Of a DNA stretch of 64,000 nt, positions 30,611 to 43,300 are shown piece after piece. Below the pieces are notes generated by a model. The model did not search any database. It had not been told where the DNA came from and saw nothing but the letters and a program-made list of their open reading frames with translations. This DNA comes from Protula sp. h YS-2021. Its lineage: Eukaryota > Annelida > Polychaeta > Sabellida > Serpulidae. The position numbers were made by a program, and so were the translations under genes. The stretch is from the NCBI GenBank assembly GCA_949752745.1, contig OX457024.1, positions 50,547,810 through 50,611,809 of the forward strand, in the 5' to 3' direction. Position 1 is the first letter of the stretch; each line of letters begins with the position of its first letter.

Positions 30611-31918
30611 ATTAATTGAAGGCCTGCATCCATTTCAGGGTAATTGAATGAACATATCCTGAATTCCCATTGCCCATTGCGAAATTTGGTAATGCCATTT
30701 AGCAATCAGATGTCCTTTTCCGCGTTTTTAAATCGCTCGCAGTTTGCAATGTGGTTTTAGCTCTATTTCCAATATCTCCGTTGCATGCTCTATTTCTTCT
30801 TCATTCACATTCTGTACTGCAGCCTCTATTTTCGTTAAGCTCATCCATCCGTAACTTACGCATGCAAGAAGGAAGGGGGAAATGTAAATGCGTACGCTCC
30901 TATTGTAAGCAATGTGTTTTGGAAGGGGTGCTTAAAATTTCCGATGTTTTCCAGTGGGCATTTTGTGGATGGCACCCAAATACGCTGGCATTGAAAATCT
31001 TTCATTTTAAGCATATTCTTAGCAACTATCTCCTGGACCCTTATCACTTCTACGTGACCCGTTCCTACCCTAGGCAACAGTCCCTCCGTCCCCATCTTTT
31101 ACACTTATAAGGTTTAAAAATTATACTTCACTGAGTACCCTCAAAACCCTCCTGTCTGGATAGGAAGTAATGGGTCTTTGGTGTGGGAGACTGGGGACAG
31201 AGCAGGATCAGGGTCGTGGTGGTGTGATTTTTTTTAACATAAAAAGAGATATTAAATTCCCAACGAAATCAACCGATTTCAATGTTTTAAAACGGCAGCC
31301 GCAGATAAAATAACAAGAATATTTGAGTATAAACAAACGAAATCGACGATTAAGGTATATTCACATTACTCAATCAACTATTATGTCGACCGATGCGTAA
31401 ATGGCTTTTTATTCCTGTGATGTCACATGTCAAGATAACTCTATAAATAAGTCTTTGGCAGACCAACACTTGTCAACAAAAAAACTAAATGAATTCAATT
31501 TCCATTTTGCATTTAAAATGAAACATTGAAAAGGACGAAATGTAGACGGACCGATCTCCACTCTTTTCCATGCTTTTTGTGTATTTTAAGCTGTTTTTGT
31601 CTATTGTTTTGTTTAACCCGTTCAGCATTTTATAGATTGAAGCAAACAACTCACTCTTTCATTGGTTAAAGATGTTTACAAAATTGGTGTCATACCTTTT
31701 AACCTGAGGGCGGGGCGCATCTACACAAAACTAGTTACCATGCGTGTGCCTGACTTTTAAAATCGACCCCTAAACATGGAGTGCTAAGTTTGAAATAATA
31801 TAGCTGCTCACCTTTTTAACTCAGAGTGAAGTTCCGAAAGAACTCCTTTTTGATAAATTGGCAGTCGTTTAGTGTCAGAATTATCTCACTTTCTTTGAGT
31901 TTGTTATTCGCGGGTGTA
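30611..31918. other. intronic stretch, nothing supported
   Basis: A 119-codon plus-strand frame (30751-31110) has no domain and no convincing splice partners. A segment near 31730-31790 (ACCATGCGTGTGCCTGACTTTTAAAA) resembles 33427-33460. No other feature. Confidence 0.5.
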
Positions 31919-32880
31919 GGACAAAATACCACCGGATATAATACCACCGGACATAATACCACCGGTCAAAATACCACCGGACATAATACCACCAAGGAAA
32001 TGAAAACTAGGACAAAATACCACCACAATCTTTTATTGCTTTCTCTGATCACCGGAGCTATTTATAACTGAATGCAACTAAAACAAACGCGAAATTACAT
32101 TCACTGAGGACATTCTACTTTACTGAAACTGTTCTTTTTTGTAGATCCTAGTTAGTTTATTGTCGTGGTTTATTGCTGTTGATATTGGTTTAAATTGGTA
32201 AACGGTCATCTGCCCCCTTTTTTTGCAACCGGGTCGACTGACACCCCCACCGCCTGCAATTTGACGGGGTCGTCATCTGGCCTCCTCCTTTTTTAGTGGA
32301 AAAAAAACTTTAAAAAATGAGGCAATTATGATGTCCCCGTCTACTTCATCTCTGAAACAATTGATCTTCATCGATCTATTCACCAATATTGATCTTAGGA
32401 GATACTGATCCTTAAACTAATTGCAATTCTAATTGCAATTAGTTTCCTATTGGTGAATTGCAATTTACCGAGGTGCAATGCATTCAATAAAATAAATATA
32501 AATTTATTGATTGTGTCTTTGTAAGCCAAGAACCCAAGAAAAAATAGTATATGGAGGGGGCAAGCGACCACCCCAGTCTCGCGCTATGGCAATCCCTTAT
32601 TAATAATGACATAACGCAGTATTTGCTCTTATTCTCTGCGACCTACTGCATCTGATTTTTATAATCCCTAAGCCGTCTCCGTTTCGCGTCTTATTTGAGC
32701 TTCTTCCATGACTGGACGCCACGGAGTCTGCGTTGTTACGCTGTATAGTAAAAAGGAATCCCGGACAAAACGGCGACGGCCAAAACGGCGACGGCCAAAA
32801 CGGAGAAGGCCAAAACGGCGACGGCCAAAACGGCGATGGCCAAAACGGAGACAAGTGCAACCACGGACAAAACGGCGACG
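31919..32880. mobile_element. inverted relative of the 28019-29118 element, with two different terminal minisatellites
   Basis: The body (32030-32755) is the inverse of 28130-28995, including the CGCGCTATGGCAATCCCTTAT and CTAACTAGGATC blocks. The left end carries GGACAAAATACCACC units (31919-32025) as in the relative. The right end, at the homologous position, carries GGCCAAAACGGCGAC units (32763-32880) instead. The DNA body is conserved while the terminal word differs. Confidence 0.8.
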
Positions 32881-33352
32881 AAAATAAAAATGCCACTAAA
32901 AGGACTTTGGATTATCAATAATGAAAGACCGATGTTTTAATCGCCTTAATGAGCTGATCTGTATCGGTTATGTGAAATGCTGTTATTATATACGAATCCA
33001 CACCAATGAAAGATAAGATTAAATTTTATTTTCCCTGAGAAAATAATTTTCAGTTTTACCTGAGAAAAGGTAAGTGAGTAAATCATTCCTTGAGCAGATC
33101 ACTGAGACAGTGACTGGTGACAGGAAGGAGGTGGTTAGGGAGGGCAGGAAGGGCACGTTGTTCCTGTGTTGGTAACGTTGTTACTTTTTAAAGCATAAAC
33201 TTAAAAAAAACTCCGTCGCCGTTTTGTCCGGGGTTACACTTTTCGCCGTTTTGGCCATCGCCGTTTTGGCCGTCGCCGTTTTGGTCTTCCCCGTTATGGC
33301 CGTCGCCGTTTTGGCCGTCGCCGTTATGTCCGGATACCTTTTTCACAGGATG
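32752..33352. mobile_element. element bounded by inverted CGGCGACGGCCAAAA minisatellites
   Basis: AAAAAGGAATCCCGGACAAAACGGCGACGG (32752 on) is mirrored by CCGTCGCCGTTATGTCCGGATACCTTTTT (ending about 33350). The arrays are 32763-32880 and 33210-33343. The interior (about 330 bp) is AT-rich without a gene. Its left array is shared with the right end of the preceding element, so the two are nested or joined. Confidence 0.7.
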
Positions 33353-33557
33353 ATCTGTCATGAAATTTAAATCGCGTAATACGTGTTGTGTTTGTGTCAT
33401 AGGAGAGAAGGTAGCGAAACTCTGCTCACCATGCGTATCCATGACTTTTTAAAAGACCCTAAATTCAATAAAATTTTGCACTCCCTCCGAGTCTTAATAA
33501 TTTTAGGACACCATCATGGTGGCACATATCTTAGCAGGTGGGCCGCTTGGGGCATAC

Positions 33558-33729
33558 CTTTGTGGTTCTGCGGCTGACATGTGTCTCAGTATGCTTCAAG
33601 ATCTTGAATAAAATGACATCTATGTTCTCGTGGAGCTCCCTGCTGTTCATCGTCACTTTGATTCGCTGCCCATAGCGTGTTTCTTCTAGCTGTGCGGTGC
33701 TGCAGCCGAACGCCGAGACTGTTGACAGT
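33558..33729 (-). CDS. receptor exon: cytoplasmic M3-M4 loop, second part
   Basis: The acceptor TATCATACAG precedes 33729 and the donor GTATGCC follows 33558. The exon adds one base that completes AG|A (Arg), then 57 codons: LSTVSAFGCSTAQLEETRYG through VILFKILKHTETHVSRRTTK. It ends in phase 0. Its phases fit the exon before it (41749-41885, ending in AG) and the terminal exon (16763-16900, starting in phase 0) exactly. The amphipathic helix NIDVILFKILKHTETH corresponds to the MA helix region that precedes M4 in nicotinic receptors. No domain other than this position defines it; the evidence is phase and order. Confidence 0.75.
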
Positions 33730-33763
33730 CTGTATGATACAGAAATTAGGTCTTTACTCTGCA

Positions 33764-33925
33764 AAGGCTTTGAATTTACTCATCACTACTTTAAGATTGG
33801 TTTTCCTCCCAGAAAATACTTTCCACGCAATAAAAAACAGAACTTTTTCTGGCAGCAGTTCGAATAGCCCCATCCCGCCATCTATCCAATAACCAATCAG
33901 AATGAGTGAATCTTTTAGTATGACG
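33764..33925 (+). repeat. solo, diverged DIRS inverted terminal repeat
   Basis: GCAAAGGCTTTGAATTTACTC, CCACGCAATAAAAAACAGAACTTTTT, CCATCTATCCAATAACCAATCAGAATG and a TGACGTCATTATGAC segment follow the order of the DIRS terminus at 43301-43463 (GCAAAAGCTTTGAATTCGC, CCACGCAAAATAAAAAAGAACTTTTT, CCAATCAGAATG), with many changes. No element body follows. It lies only ~35 bases from the splice acceptor of the 33558-33729 exon. Confidence 0.65.
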
Positions 33926-33929
33926 TCAT

Positions 33930-36900
33930 TATGACAAAAGATATTCCCTTTACCGTATTTCTTCAATACAAGACATTCTCTATTCTTTGGGATACTAGAT
34001 GAAAGGTGCAAATTTGTTCAAAATTTAGTTTAACTAGCGTTAGGGGACTAATTTATCATAATAAAAATTTAGATAAATTTGGTTCAATGGAAGCTTCGTT
34101 TTGCATCAGTAACTTGGTAGATGTTGATTTTACGCGTAACAATGGAGTATCGATTATATCCCCGTAAGTATGTCTCTTATTCTAAACAGAGAAGCTACAC
34201 GATCGAGAATCAGCAAGTGATTTACAGCACACAGTTGTTTAGCAGTTAAGTTCACGGTTTTTAGCAGTAAAAGCATAGTTTGCATTATCCACGTTTAAAC
34301 CTTTCTTACACCCGACCTATTACAACCCCACTGTAAGCCTGCGTAGACAGAGCGGTACTACGATATTAAAATATGTGAGCAATGTGTTGTCACCAAGTCT
34401 TTCATACTCGAGTGTTTTCGGTATCACCTAATAAGATAATTTTAGCAATGTTTATTTATATTGTGTGTCCACACGTGCTGAAAGGAGTCAGTTACATAGA
34501 TAAAGGAAATCTCACCTTAAGGCCGAAACCTACACTTTTACTTGGAAAAAGCATTTTACGACAGTTATCAGATAATACACCTTAGCTAACCTACCTTATT
34601 TAAACCAAAGTACGCTCAGTAACGAGTATTATATCATTATCAAAGATTTTAACAATTTCTGAAGTGGTCCAATTATCGCACTCTCCACTTCTGGACAAAA
34701 CATGTCTGATCCAAATGTCGCGGGCCTATGTGTCTCTGATCTAAGTGTCTCTATCCAAATGTCTGGATGCTCCATGGGCAATCTCATACCCAAGAGACCA
34801 AAGTTAAGGCGTTGCGTTCATTTAAGACCACATCATCAATTCCTACAGGTATACCCTCACCTCGAAAGATTAATCAAACCCTGTTGTGTTTTAGTTATTG
34901 GGGAAATGTCACGTGTTAAAACATCGAATCAAAACGTCAAAAATTGTAACGGTTAATAAAACGTCAACTATCCTCCCCAACGGGTATTATTTCGAAGTGC
35001 GTCATCCTGCTAACCACCCTTCCCCTATCCATGACAGTCACAAGGGACAGGAGTTGGCTGAGGGCTTGATCAGAAGTTGTATTGCCTTCAGGAGATTAAT
35101 GGAATTGAGAAGCCAATGCAAAGATGTTCAGTATTTGTAATGGACAACCAGCTGTGTTTTTGTAAAACCTCTCAGTTGTGATGTGTTTGGTCCCAGTTTT
35201 TGGTTTCTTTTGTGTTTCATTTATTGAGTGTGTGTCGTTTACCATTGGGGATACCACTAAGATGGTGTCTGAACAAAATGTTACATGTCATTAGATGTCA
35301 AATTACAGGAGTATAGTCAGAGACATAATCCCCATGGGTCGACACCATGTCTGGTAAATAGGAGAGCAAGACAAATAGAGCTTAATCCAAGAATCGCAAT
35401 AAAGTTGGTAATATGAGTAGCAGTTTTGGACACCCGACAGCTTTTGATGGCTAGCTTAGGCCAGTGTCAATTTACTGGCTTTACATACATTTTATGGTTT
35501 TCCATAATTGCAATTGGTAAAGAATTAAAGTAGAAATTGCAAAAAGTAACAAAGCTAGACAGAAAATGTATTGGGGCGGATTTGTATATTCGAGACAAAC
35601 AGCAGTCTCAAGGAACGCAACGCGGAGATGTGTGAATAGCACGACAGATGACAAAAGCAATTCTTATAACGACTGAGTTCATGTCAGATTATTATGAAGA
35701 TTATTCATATCTTTTCTTAATCTTGTCACTTTGTCCAATTTTACACAATATATATTTTACACTGTATATATTAGCCAAGTGATGACCCCCTCCCCCTCCC
35801 GACGCTTTTACAAGCTTGCTAGTGACAGAGCATGAAGACTGTAGCAGCTTATTTTTCAACTTCTCACCACCCTCTCACCCTCCTTTTTCCCTTTAAGTTA
35901 TAACTGCTTAACAATGTACTCAGTGTCCATCATTTTATTTAAAATCGTAACCAAGATGATATTGAACGTAGTAGTTGGACAAGTTAAGGCAATAAAATAT
36001 TGTATGTTGTTTTTATCAATGCTTGCATTCCTACTCGTTGTTATTATTAAAGGCTAGAGGCGCTGATATAAAACAGACTATTCTCACACATGTAATGCAG
36101 GTGTTGTATTTAAATAAGAATAACTGGGAAAGAAGTATTGTAATGTCTCAGTAATAAACACAGAAACGATTAATTTATAAACATAACAGTTAAATGGTAT
36201 TTTCAGTTTGTTGAAAAAAATATTATTATAACATTTTTATTCAATGTAGTTGAAACATCACTTGAATTTTCTTATTCAATACAGTTGAGGTTTTTGTAAT
36301 ATAACTTGTATCTCACATTAATATTCAATGAATTTAAGTTTTTAAAATGAATACTGAAATAGAAAATTGTCTTTTATGCTGTTGCTCATGTTTGCTGAAA
36401 AGTGTATTTTTACTTGTTACAATTGTTATAATTGTTTCCATGGAATATTATTATTACGATAATAAAAGAAAACAAATGAGTGTGTTTTATTTTTCATACA
36501 AAACACGAAACAGTTCAATGTTAAACCCATGAATGTACTCACATATATCAACCATTAATAATATTTATGCTTTCCTATTGTATTAATAAATACATGATGT
36601 ACATCAAGTAATAATAACATTTATGTTTGGCTATTGTATTCATAAATGTGTTGACATAAATGAACTAGTAGTAACATTATTCACTGTTATATCCGTAAGT
36701 GTGTTGACATTTAGCAAATATTCGTAACATGTACTTTACATAGCAGTCCGTATATGCAATACAATTTCCATGCAAAACACTAGCTGCTTTTCTTCAAAGA
36801 ATGTGTATATTCTGCAATGTCCAAGTACTAAGATTCATTGTCCAGTACATAGCTTTTGTCATCAAACGATGACAATGATTTTCTCGCTAAACACTTGATG

Positions 36901-36962
36901 GTTTTAGGAACGAAGAGTTTTCATACCGGCCAATGTGTTACAACTGTCAAAAATAACAACAT
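33930..36962. other. intronic stretch with degenerate short repeats
   Basis: TCC.AAATGTC words recur at 34690-34790 after GGACAAAACATGTC. Degenerate ~60 bp tandem units (TAATAACATTTATG..CTATTGTATT.ATAAAT) lie at 36500-36720, and TTATTCAAT units at 36235-36340. A 61-codon plus frame (36347-36532) encodes a possible small membrane protein (LLKSVFLLVTIVIIVSM), which could belong to the neighbouring virus-like remnant; evidence is weak. Nothing else is recognised. Confidence 0.5.
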
Positions 36963-39124
36963 TTAATAGTTACGATGTCGCAAGTTTCGAATAGCTGCAG
37001 CTCCAACTTCCTTAGCCGTCTTCTTTTCAATGTTATTGCACAACACTCTGTGTATCTTCGCTCGTAACCCAGCAAATACTTTCACGAGAGTGCCAGCGGT
37101 TTCATCTTTCAGTTTGTCCAACACTTTCTTGGTGTTGAAGTGGAAAAAAGTGGTCTGTTGGGCAGTCATTCGCATCAATGTGTAGAGCATCGACCAACAT
37201 GTCTTGGTAGATATCTTTCGTTTGTATATTTCAGTTCAAACTGCCGCGATCCATGAACATAAAAAAATGATTGTTTTGTTTCACATAGCTATAACGAAGC
37301 TTATGCAAAAATGTCTTGTTTATGTCTAATATTCTGAAACTAATTTCTTTTTAATTATTTTGACTTAAAATGTGCTCCGTGTCTCCAGTAATATTTATTT
37401 GTGCACATCTGTATCACCTAATTATTATGTCATGCATGGAAACTGATCCTTGGGTAATGGCTGACTCATGCCCATCCTTACAAATTTTTAGAGTCGAGAT
37501 ACACGATGTTACTATTTGACTCATTACGATTCTACTTTCCAAGTACGGCTTGTTGGCTTTGGCATCAATGTTGTTGACCAAACATCGACCAACAGCAACT
37601 CATCTGATCTTAGGTATAGGTCATGGTAATCATTAAATGTCTGGCACTGAAACGTAGGTAACACCTGCTGCATAATTCTAGACGGATATGTGTTCTTCCG
37701 TAAGTTGACTGCAGTGGTAGACTGGAGGTAGAGTCGTCTCATTCAGGTTTCTGAGCCCGCATGGCTACACCCCTTTGCGTAGAAACAAATCTTGCTGGTG
37801 ACTGTCTGGTAATGTATGGTCATAAGGTTGAATTTGTTCTGTGCTCATAAACTGGATGGAGTCAATGAACCTTAAATTGCTCGAAGAGAAAGTTATATAC
37901 TTTGCAATAGTATTTGGTGTGACTATAAGGAGTATTCCTGTCCTTTCCATCAAGAAGTGATGTCATAGCCTCGTAAATTGTGAAGCACCTATATGCAAAT
38001 CGGTGAGATGTTCATGATATCTAATAACAAAGGTTTATGAGAGATGTAACAATCTTTTGCTTGTCGAAAATATAGCCATTTTTCCGAGTCATATTTCATT
38101 GCAAAGGATTACCGAGAATGTGGATAGTGTTCTTAGTTTGCGTTCTGCGTTTTCTCCACGATAAATATCTTGAAGAATCAACTTTGAAGAATCAACATGA
38201 CTGCTTGTCACAACATAGGAAAAGTTGGTGGTTGTAGGCTGCTGGTATTTTTGTTCTTGTTCAGGGTAGCATTTAAAGTTTGCGTAAATAACAAATGACA
38301 TTGTTTGATGCATAACTTTGAATGCAATGAATTGATCTTGGCATGCAACGTTTGTGACTATACTTCGCGCGAGAGTTCATCAGTCGATTGAAGTTTCTTA
38401 ATCAAAGACAATGATGGATAAATCATTGTTTCTTTCGAATCTGATGAATAGCCATACTTAACTCTATATGTTCCAAATTCAATGACTCTTCATAGTTCGG
38501 ATAATTGCACACTTTCTCTATTTTATTTTTGTTTTGATGAAGATGTGCTATTACAAAACATTTCGAATGGTTATCTTGAAGCTTTATGAGTTTTTTTTTG
38601 TATTTTATAGTTCCTTCGGCAAATGTTTATAAGACCTAACCAACAAGGTTTTAAAAGTCGATGTCTAATTCTCACTATGCATCTTCAAATTCAATCCCGA
38701 ACCTTATCGTTGAACTCCTGAATATTATATATTGTTTGAAACACATTAGTTAAAACAAAATTAATATTTTCAATGTTGACAGCTGTGTATGATCATACTT
38801 TTCTTCTGTCATTTCTCCACTTAGGCCTTTGACCAGTTTGTATGTACATTGTGCAGGACGGCATACCCTTTAATACTTTCATTTCGCTGTTCAAGAAGGT
38901 AGTGTCGCATGTCTGGTTCAAGTGACATACCATTTAATACCTTCATTTAAATCTTCAAGAAGGTTGTGTTGTATGTTTGCTTCAAGGTTAGCAAAAGGCT
39001 TCGTTCTCTTACCGGTAGAAATGTTATTGTTCAAGCTTTGTCGATTACCGGTAACCACTCGTGCTGGTCTAGTTGCATGTTGATGAGTACAACACACAAA
39101 GCGATGATGTGCCAGAAGTTTCAT
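36963..39124 (-). pseudogene. decayed PolB of a Polinton-like element (minus strand)
   Basis: From 39124 downwards: QHNLLEDLNEGIKWYVT (N-terminal region), then SFVIYANFKCYPEQEQ at ~38300 (Exo I box, with Asn in place of the catalytic Asp). KYITFSSSNLRFIDSIQFM follows at ~37900, and FQCQTFNDYHDLYLRSDELL at ~37640. At 37190-36963 come a TTFFHFNTKKVLDKLKDETA segment after the active-site region and EKKTAKEVGAAAIRNLRHRNY. The segments are in different frames, separated by stops, and keep the order of protein-primed PolB. It lies inside a receptor intron, in the same orientation as the receptor gene. Confidence 0.8.
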
Positions 39125-40769
39125 TTATTAAAACGCAGGGAAAGTATATGGATCAGGATATATGTGATTTGCTATGATAGGCATACAAAAGCTTCTTACT
39201 GGCAAAGTTGCGTCCAACAATTGTGACAGTGGTATTTTGCTTCACGCTGTTTATGACTTCGAATAGGATGGTTATCCAGCAGCTTTTGACTGTCGCTCAT
39301 AGATAGAACACTGATAATTTCTTTCTTCTTTATGAACACACTTTTATGCTTTAACAAATTATAGTGCCTGGTAAATGTTTCGTGACAAATGTCAACTTGC
39401 GTGTTGTTACCCTGTAATGTTGCATTTTGTTGTTATGAACGAATCTTTTAGGTCGTTCCAATGCATCTTCTGTGTTGATAGTTTTACTGTATATATCACA
39501 AGCAGATTTCAACTGCTTGTGAAATGTTGCGGGTTGCTTCTAGTCTAGTGTTCTTGTTCATTTATATCATTGATATCTCTGTGTTTTGACGCATCTTAAT
39601 GTAGTGGTGAGCACTTCTCCCACATGTCTTGGTTCATACTGTTCTAGCGATGAGCACTATTGAAGTGCTGCATTGCTTGTGTTTGTTGTAGCGGTAAACA
39701 CTGTTGAAGTGTATGTTTTTCCATGCAATTCAATTCAATTTCACTAATGCTTAGAGAACATACCTCAAGAAATGAACTGTCTGACAATTGAAATTTTCCT
39801 TGAAAATCACGGGTAATGACCTTTATTGTATGTAACGAATACCTTGAAAGTTTCATTCTTCAGTTAATTGATTTTCAGCAATAGATTTGCTTATAGGAGA
39901 TAAGAATTTTTCAGGGTCCAAATTGCGTTTCAGCTGCCTCAGTCATAAATAGAACATAACTGCTTTTATACCCACAAGAAGTTTATGTTGTACGTGATGC
40001 AAGCTTATATCTTTAAGTTAGCGGCAATGTTGTAGGGGCTGTAACGCTCCCTTTCGCGGGAAGTAATTGCACTTTTTATTTATGTAACCCTTATTTTAAT
40101 TGATTGAAATGACTATTTCACATATCATCAGAGAATCCTTCGTTATTGATGATACCATACAGATTCTGTTCACATTTATTTCAGTCTCCAAATATAAAAA
40201 TACGTTTGATTTCATAGTATTCAATAGTATTTGTACTCTGACTAACTAAATTCTTCTGTCCAAAATCGGCAGCACTTGAGAAGATACTTACAGGCAAAAC
40301 AGGCACTGGAATAACATCTCGAATTTAAATGGATTTAAAGTTTCTTTCACTTCTCGCTCTGAAAGGTTTCCGGATATCGTAGTGCAGTTATTCGACGTGT
40401 GAATTCTGCTTCATTCAATCTCTCACTGATAAGCTCCGCTTCAATTATATACAAACAAATAATGAGAAACTCCTTCTTTCCTTCCACAAGTAAGTTCAGT
40501 CAATTGTGAGATGATCTGTGTTTTCCAGGTACCAGTCGTGAGAAAGAATATGGTCTCTTGGTTCAGACCAACATGTTTCAGCTTCACACTCCTTTATTTT
40601 TATGGTGTTACAAGAGTATTTTCTGTCGCTCAGTGTATATGGCCGCAATGGTGATGCTGGTAATGAAAAAGAACATTTCCAGTTCCACTTGTGTAGATCA
40701 TTAGTATGACTTCGTCCAGAACTTTTTCTTTGAAGGAGCAGAATTGAATTTTCCTTATCATTAGTTTAC
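39125..40769. other. AT-rich stretch, possibly more of the virus-like remnant
   Basis: No intact gene. The minus strand at about 40500-40620 reads a coding-like segment (IKIKECEAETCWSEPRDHIL) that is quickly interrupted by stops. It may be another decayed gene of the element carrying the PolB pseudogene, but I cannot name it. Confidence 0.35.
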
Positions 40770-41290
40770 AAGCTGGTGATGCCGGTACTGTAGATTGACT
40801 CTCTGCTGACAACTAACGCCATTAATGCTCCCAGTACTGCTGCTTTGGCTACGCAGCAGAACTGATTTTTGTCTCTACTGGTCCATCATCGCCCATCAAC
40901 ATTGGGGTTAATGCTGTAGACTGACTCTGTTGACAAATGATGTCCTCAAAGCTCTCTTGCTTCCAATACTGTTGTTTTGTCGTGGTGCCGAATTGATTTT
41001 TTTTCTGTACTGGTGCCCTTACTTTTGCTTCAGGTGCTATAAGACTGACCTTCAGTTGACTGCTGGTGTCTCCAAGGCTTCTTCCTTGAATGCTCCTGCA
41101 ACTCTCTGTGCGGTGTTGCTTTGTTTCTGGAGCAGAACTGATTTATGCCTCTACTGATGCACCCACCCACTGGTGCCGCTGATGCTGTTGGTTGATTCTC
41201 CTTGACAAATGGTGTCCCAATGTTTCTTTCTTGAATGCCCATGCAGGCCTCTGTTGTTTTCTCTCTCCTGTTGACGTGGCTGCTGCCCGA
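40770..41290 (-). repeat. ~125-145 bp tandem repeat, four units, formerly coding-like on the minus strand
   Basis: GACTGACTCT.TTGAC, TACTG.TG.TTTG.C and CAGAACTGATTTTTG recur near 40794, 40918, 41043 and 41188. On the minus strand each unit reads something like KNQFC..NKA..L.AL...HQQSTE, and stops break it. It could be a decayed repeat-containing protein gene or a plain satellite. Confidence 0.65.
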
Positions 41291-41748
41291 ATCTAACATC
41301 CTCGGCGCCGATCCTTACATAGCCAAGTTCAGCCTCCTAGCCCCCGGTCCTAACCCCTACCTCTGTACCCCAACATACCCTAAATATACCTTAATTCCAC
41401 CCAAACCAATGATGATGACCAATCGCCAAAATCGCTGCATAGCATTTCGTCATTAGAAGGATGGGGGAGGGGGGTTGTGATAGCACTACATAAGGTTGTG
41501 CTCGTAACATTTGAGTGAACATCCACTAACGATTGAACACAACCATCACAGGATGAGGCAACAAACAATATATTGTAATAAGAGAGAAACTTGACCACCC
41601 AAAAAATTGACACCCCTCCCCCTCCCCCCCCCCCCAAAAAAAAAAAAGAAAAAGAAACTTCAGCCTGAACCGGCATTTTTATACTACTCAAGCAATCTTA
41701 CATTGGTATGATAACATGAAAAATGTAAGTAATCGATTAAGGACATAC

Positions 41749-41885
41749 CTCCCTTCCTTCAAGCGACCAGCGGTAGGATGTACTGACAGTTGGCTCCTGT
41801 CCATCATACTGTGCACGGACTTTACGCCTTCCTCCCCATCATCTCCGATCAGATCGGTTTTTGCTATATACTGGTCACCTTGCAG
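41749..41885 (-). CDS. receptor exon: cytoplasmic M3-M4 loop, first part
   Basis: After the acceptor TTTATTCAG the exon reads LQGDQYIAKTDLIGDDGEEG and on to HPTAGRLKEG. It ends with AG before the donor GTATGTCC, so it starts in phase 0 and leaves two bases. Both junctions fit the neighbouring exons (54060-54259 ends in phase 0; 33558-33729 supplies one base). The sequence is hydrophilic and acidic, as expected for the variable cytoplasmic loop. Identification rests on splice phases and position, since this loop is not conserved. Confidence 0.7.
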
Positions 41886-42826
41886 CTGAATAAAAAAGCA
41901 CAATGTAGTCTTTTTAATGGTATATTCGAAGATTTCAGAGCGAATGTGACAGGGCAAATGACGAGGAACACCTATTACCTCACCCGTTTTGCGCCATAGA
42001 CAACTAGCCAGTTCTCACTTTCCCCCGACAAAGTAGCTTTTGACTTTTGAGCCTTGAAGTCACTTATATAGTCGGCATTACACTGCCAATATTCAAAGAA
42101 CATAAAACTGACAAGTGTGGACTGTAAAGTTTTGTTTTGTTTTAATGTTTGTGAATTTCTCATTTTTTTTTAAAATTCGTTAATTAAAGTCCATTTCTTA
42201 TGTGAATAAGCAAAAGAACAAATTAAAGTCATTGTGGTACTACAAACATGCTGAAGACGTAACACTTAAACATTGTCATTTCATATTTCATTGTTAGTGT
42301 TATTATTGCTTAATTGCTTAATACATATCGAGTATTGAAAAAAGCTAAATAAATAAGCAATCGATTGTACAGCTGTAGCACATCTGCATTGAACGGCGCT
42401 TATCAGGAAACAACTTCCAGAATAAAAATAATGGCATGAGAGACCTGCTCAAGAGCGGAGCGTTGGCGTAGTCTGAGCGTGCATTTCAACTTCTGAGCAT
42501 TATCTAAACTTCAGTGATGATCAGTCAAGTAGTTTTTGGGTCAACAAGAAATAGCGGAAAAAATCAAAGATGGCGGCTTGTGCTAGTTTTAAATTTTCCT
42601 ATTCACAAAATAGTCCGTAGGGTAATTTTCATGTGCGCGTCCCTCCACACCCCAAAGAGAGAATGGGGATAATTTTAAGGGTAGACGTGTTCCGCGAGAA
42701 GCGCCAATTTCGATTAAAATAGGACCAATTTTCATTCAATACTCCGCGTCACACACAACAAGTCTTTTCATTCTCAGCATTTGGTTAAAAAAGGGGCAAT
42801 ATTTCAAACTTAGCACTTCACGTTAA
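41886..42826. other. intronic stretch without recognisable features
   Basis: No open frame or repeat assigned. C- and A-runs lie just beyond the exon at 41615-41655. Confidence 0.5.
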
Positions 42827-43300
42827 CCCAGTAAACAACCGACGTCTTTTTTGGTTGAAAAAAAAAGGTTGTATTTTGGTCGCGACGACTTCACAACCCT
42901 ATTCTGACCTATTACCCCAAAGCCCGACTTTATTCCGGCGTCGAGGCGACGTCGGTTTTCTGACGTCTTTCCGAAAAACGACCAAAAAACGATGAACATT
43001 ATTATCGTTCACCGGAAATGCAAGTCATTTTGAAAAAGAGGAAGAAAAAACGTAATTTTTACATGAAAATTTTAGAATTTTCTTCCTCGGTATTTTTCTT
43101 CCTAGATTGTAAAAATGTACATGGAAAATGCTTTCGTATGTATTTCACAACAGCAGTTAAATGATTAGTTATCTATTAATTATATAACTCTGGTCAGTTT
43201 CAGGTCGGAATCCGACGTCGGTTCCAATTTCATATGCAACCTAAACTATCGTTTTATTTCGTAAAACGAGCTTTTACGAGTAAAAGCGCAATTCGCGTTC

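Noticed and set aside
30751..31110. 119-codon plus-strand frame
   Set aside because: No domain, no convincing splice sites, and the opposite strand is equally open.
32600..32921. Frames reading GQNGDGQNGD or SPFWPSPFWP repeats
   Set aside because: Translations of the CGGCGACGGCCAAAA minisatellite.
28000..33500. Possible CRISPR array (regular units at 28035-28127, 32763-32880, 33210-33343)
   Set aside because: Units are contiguous without spacers, occur as inverted pairs at transposon ends, and the genome is eukaryotic.
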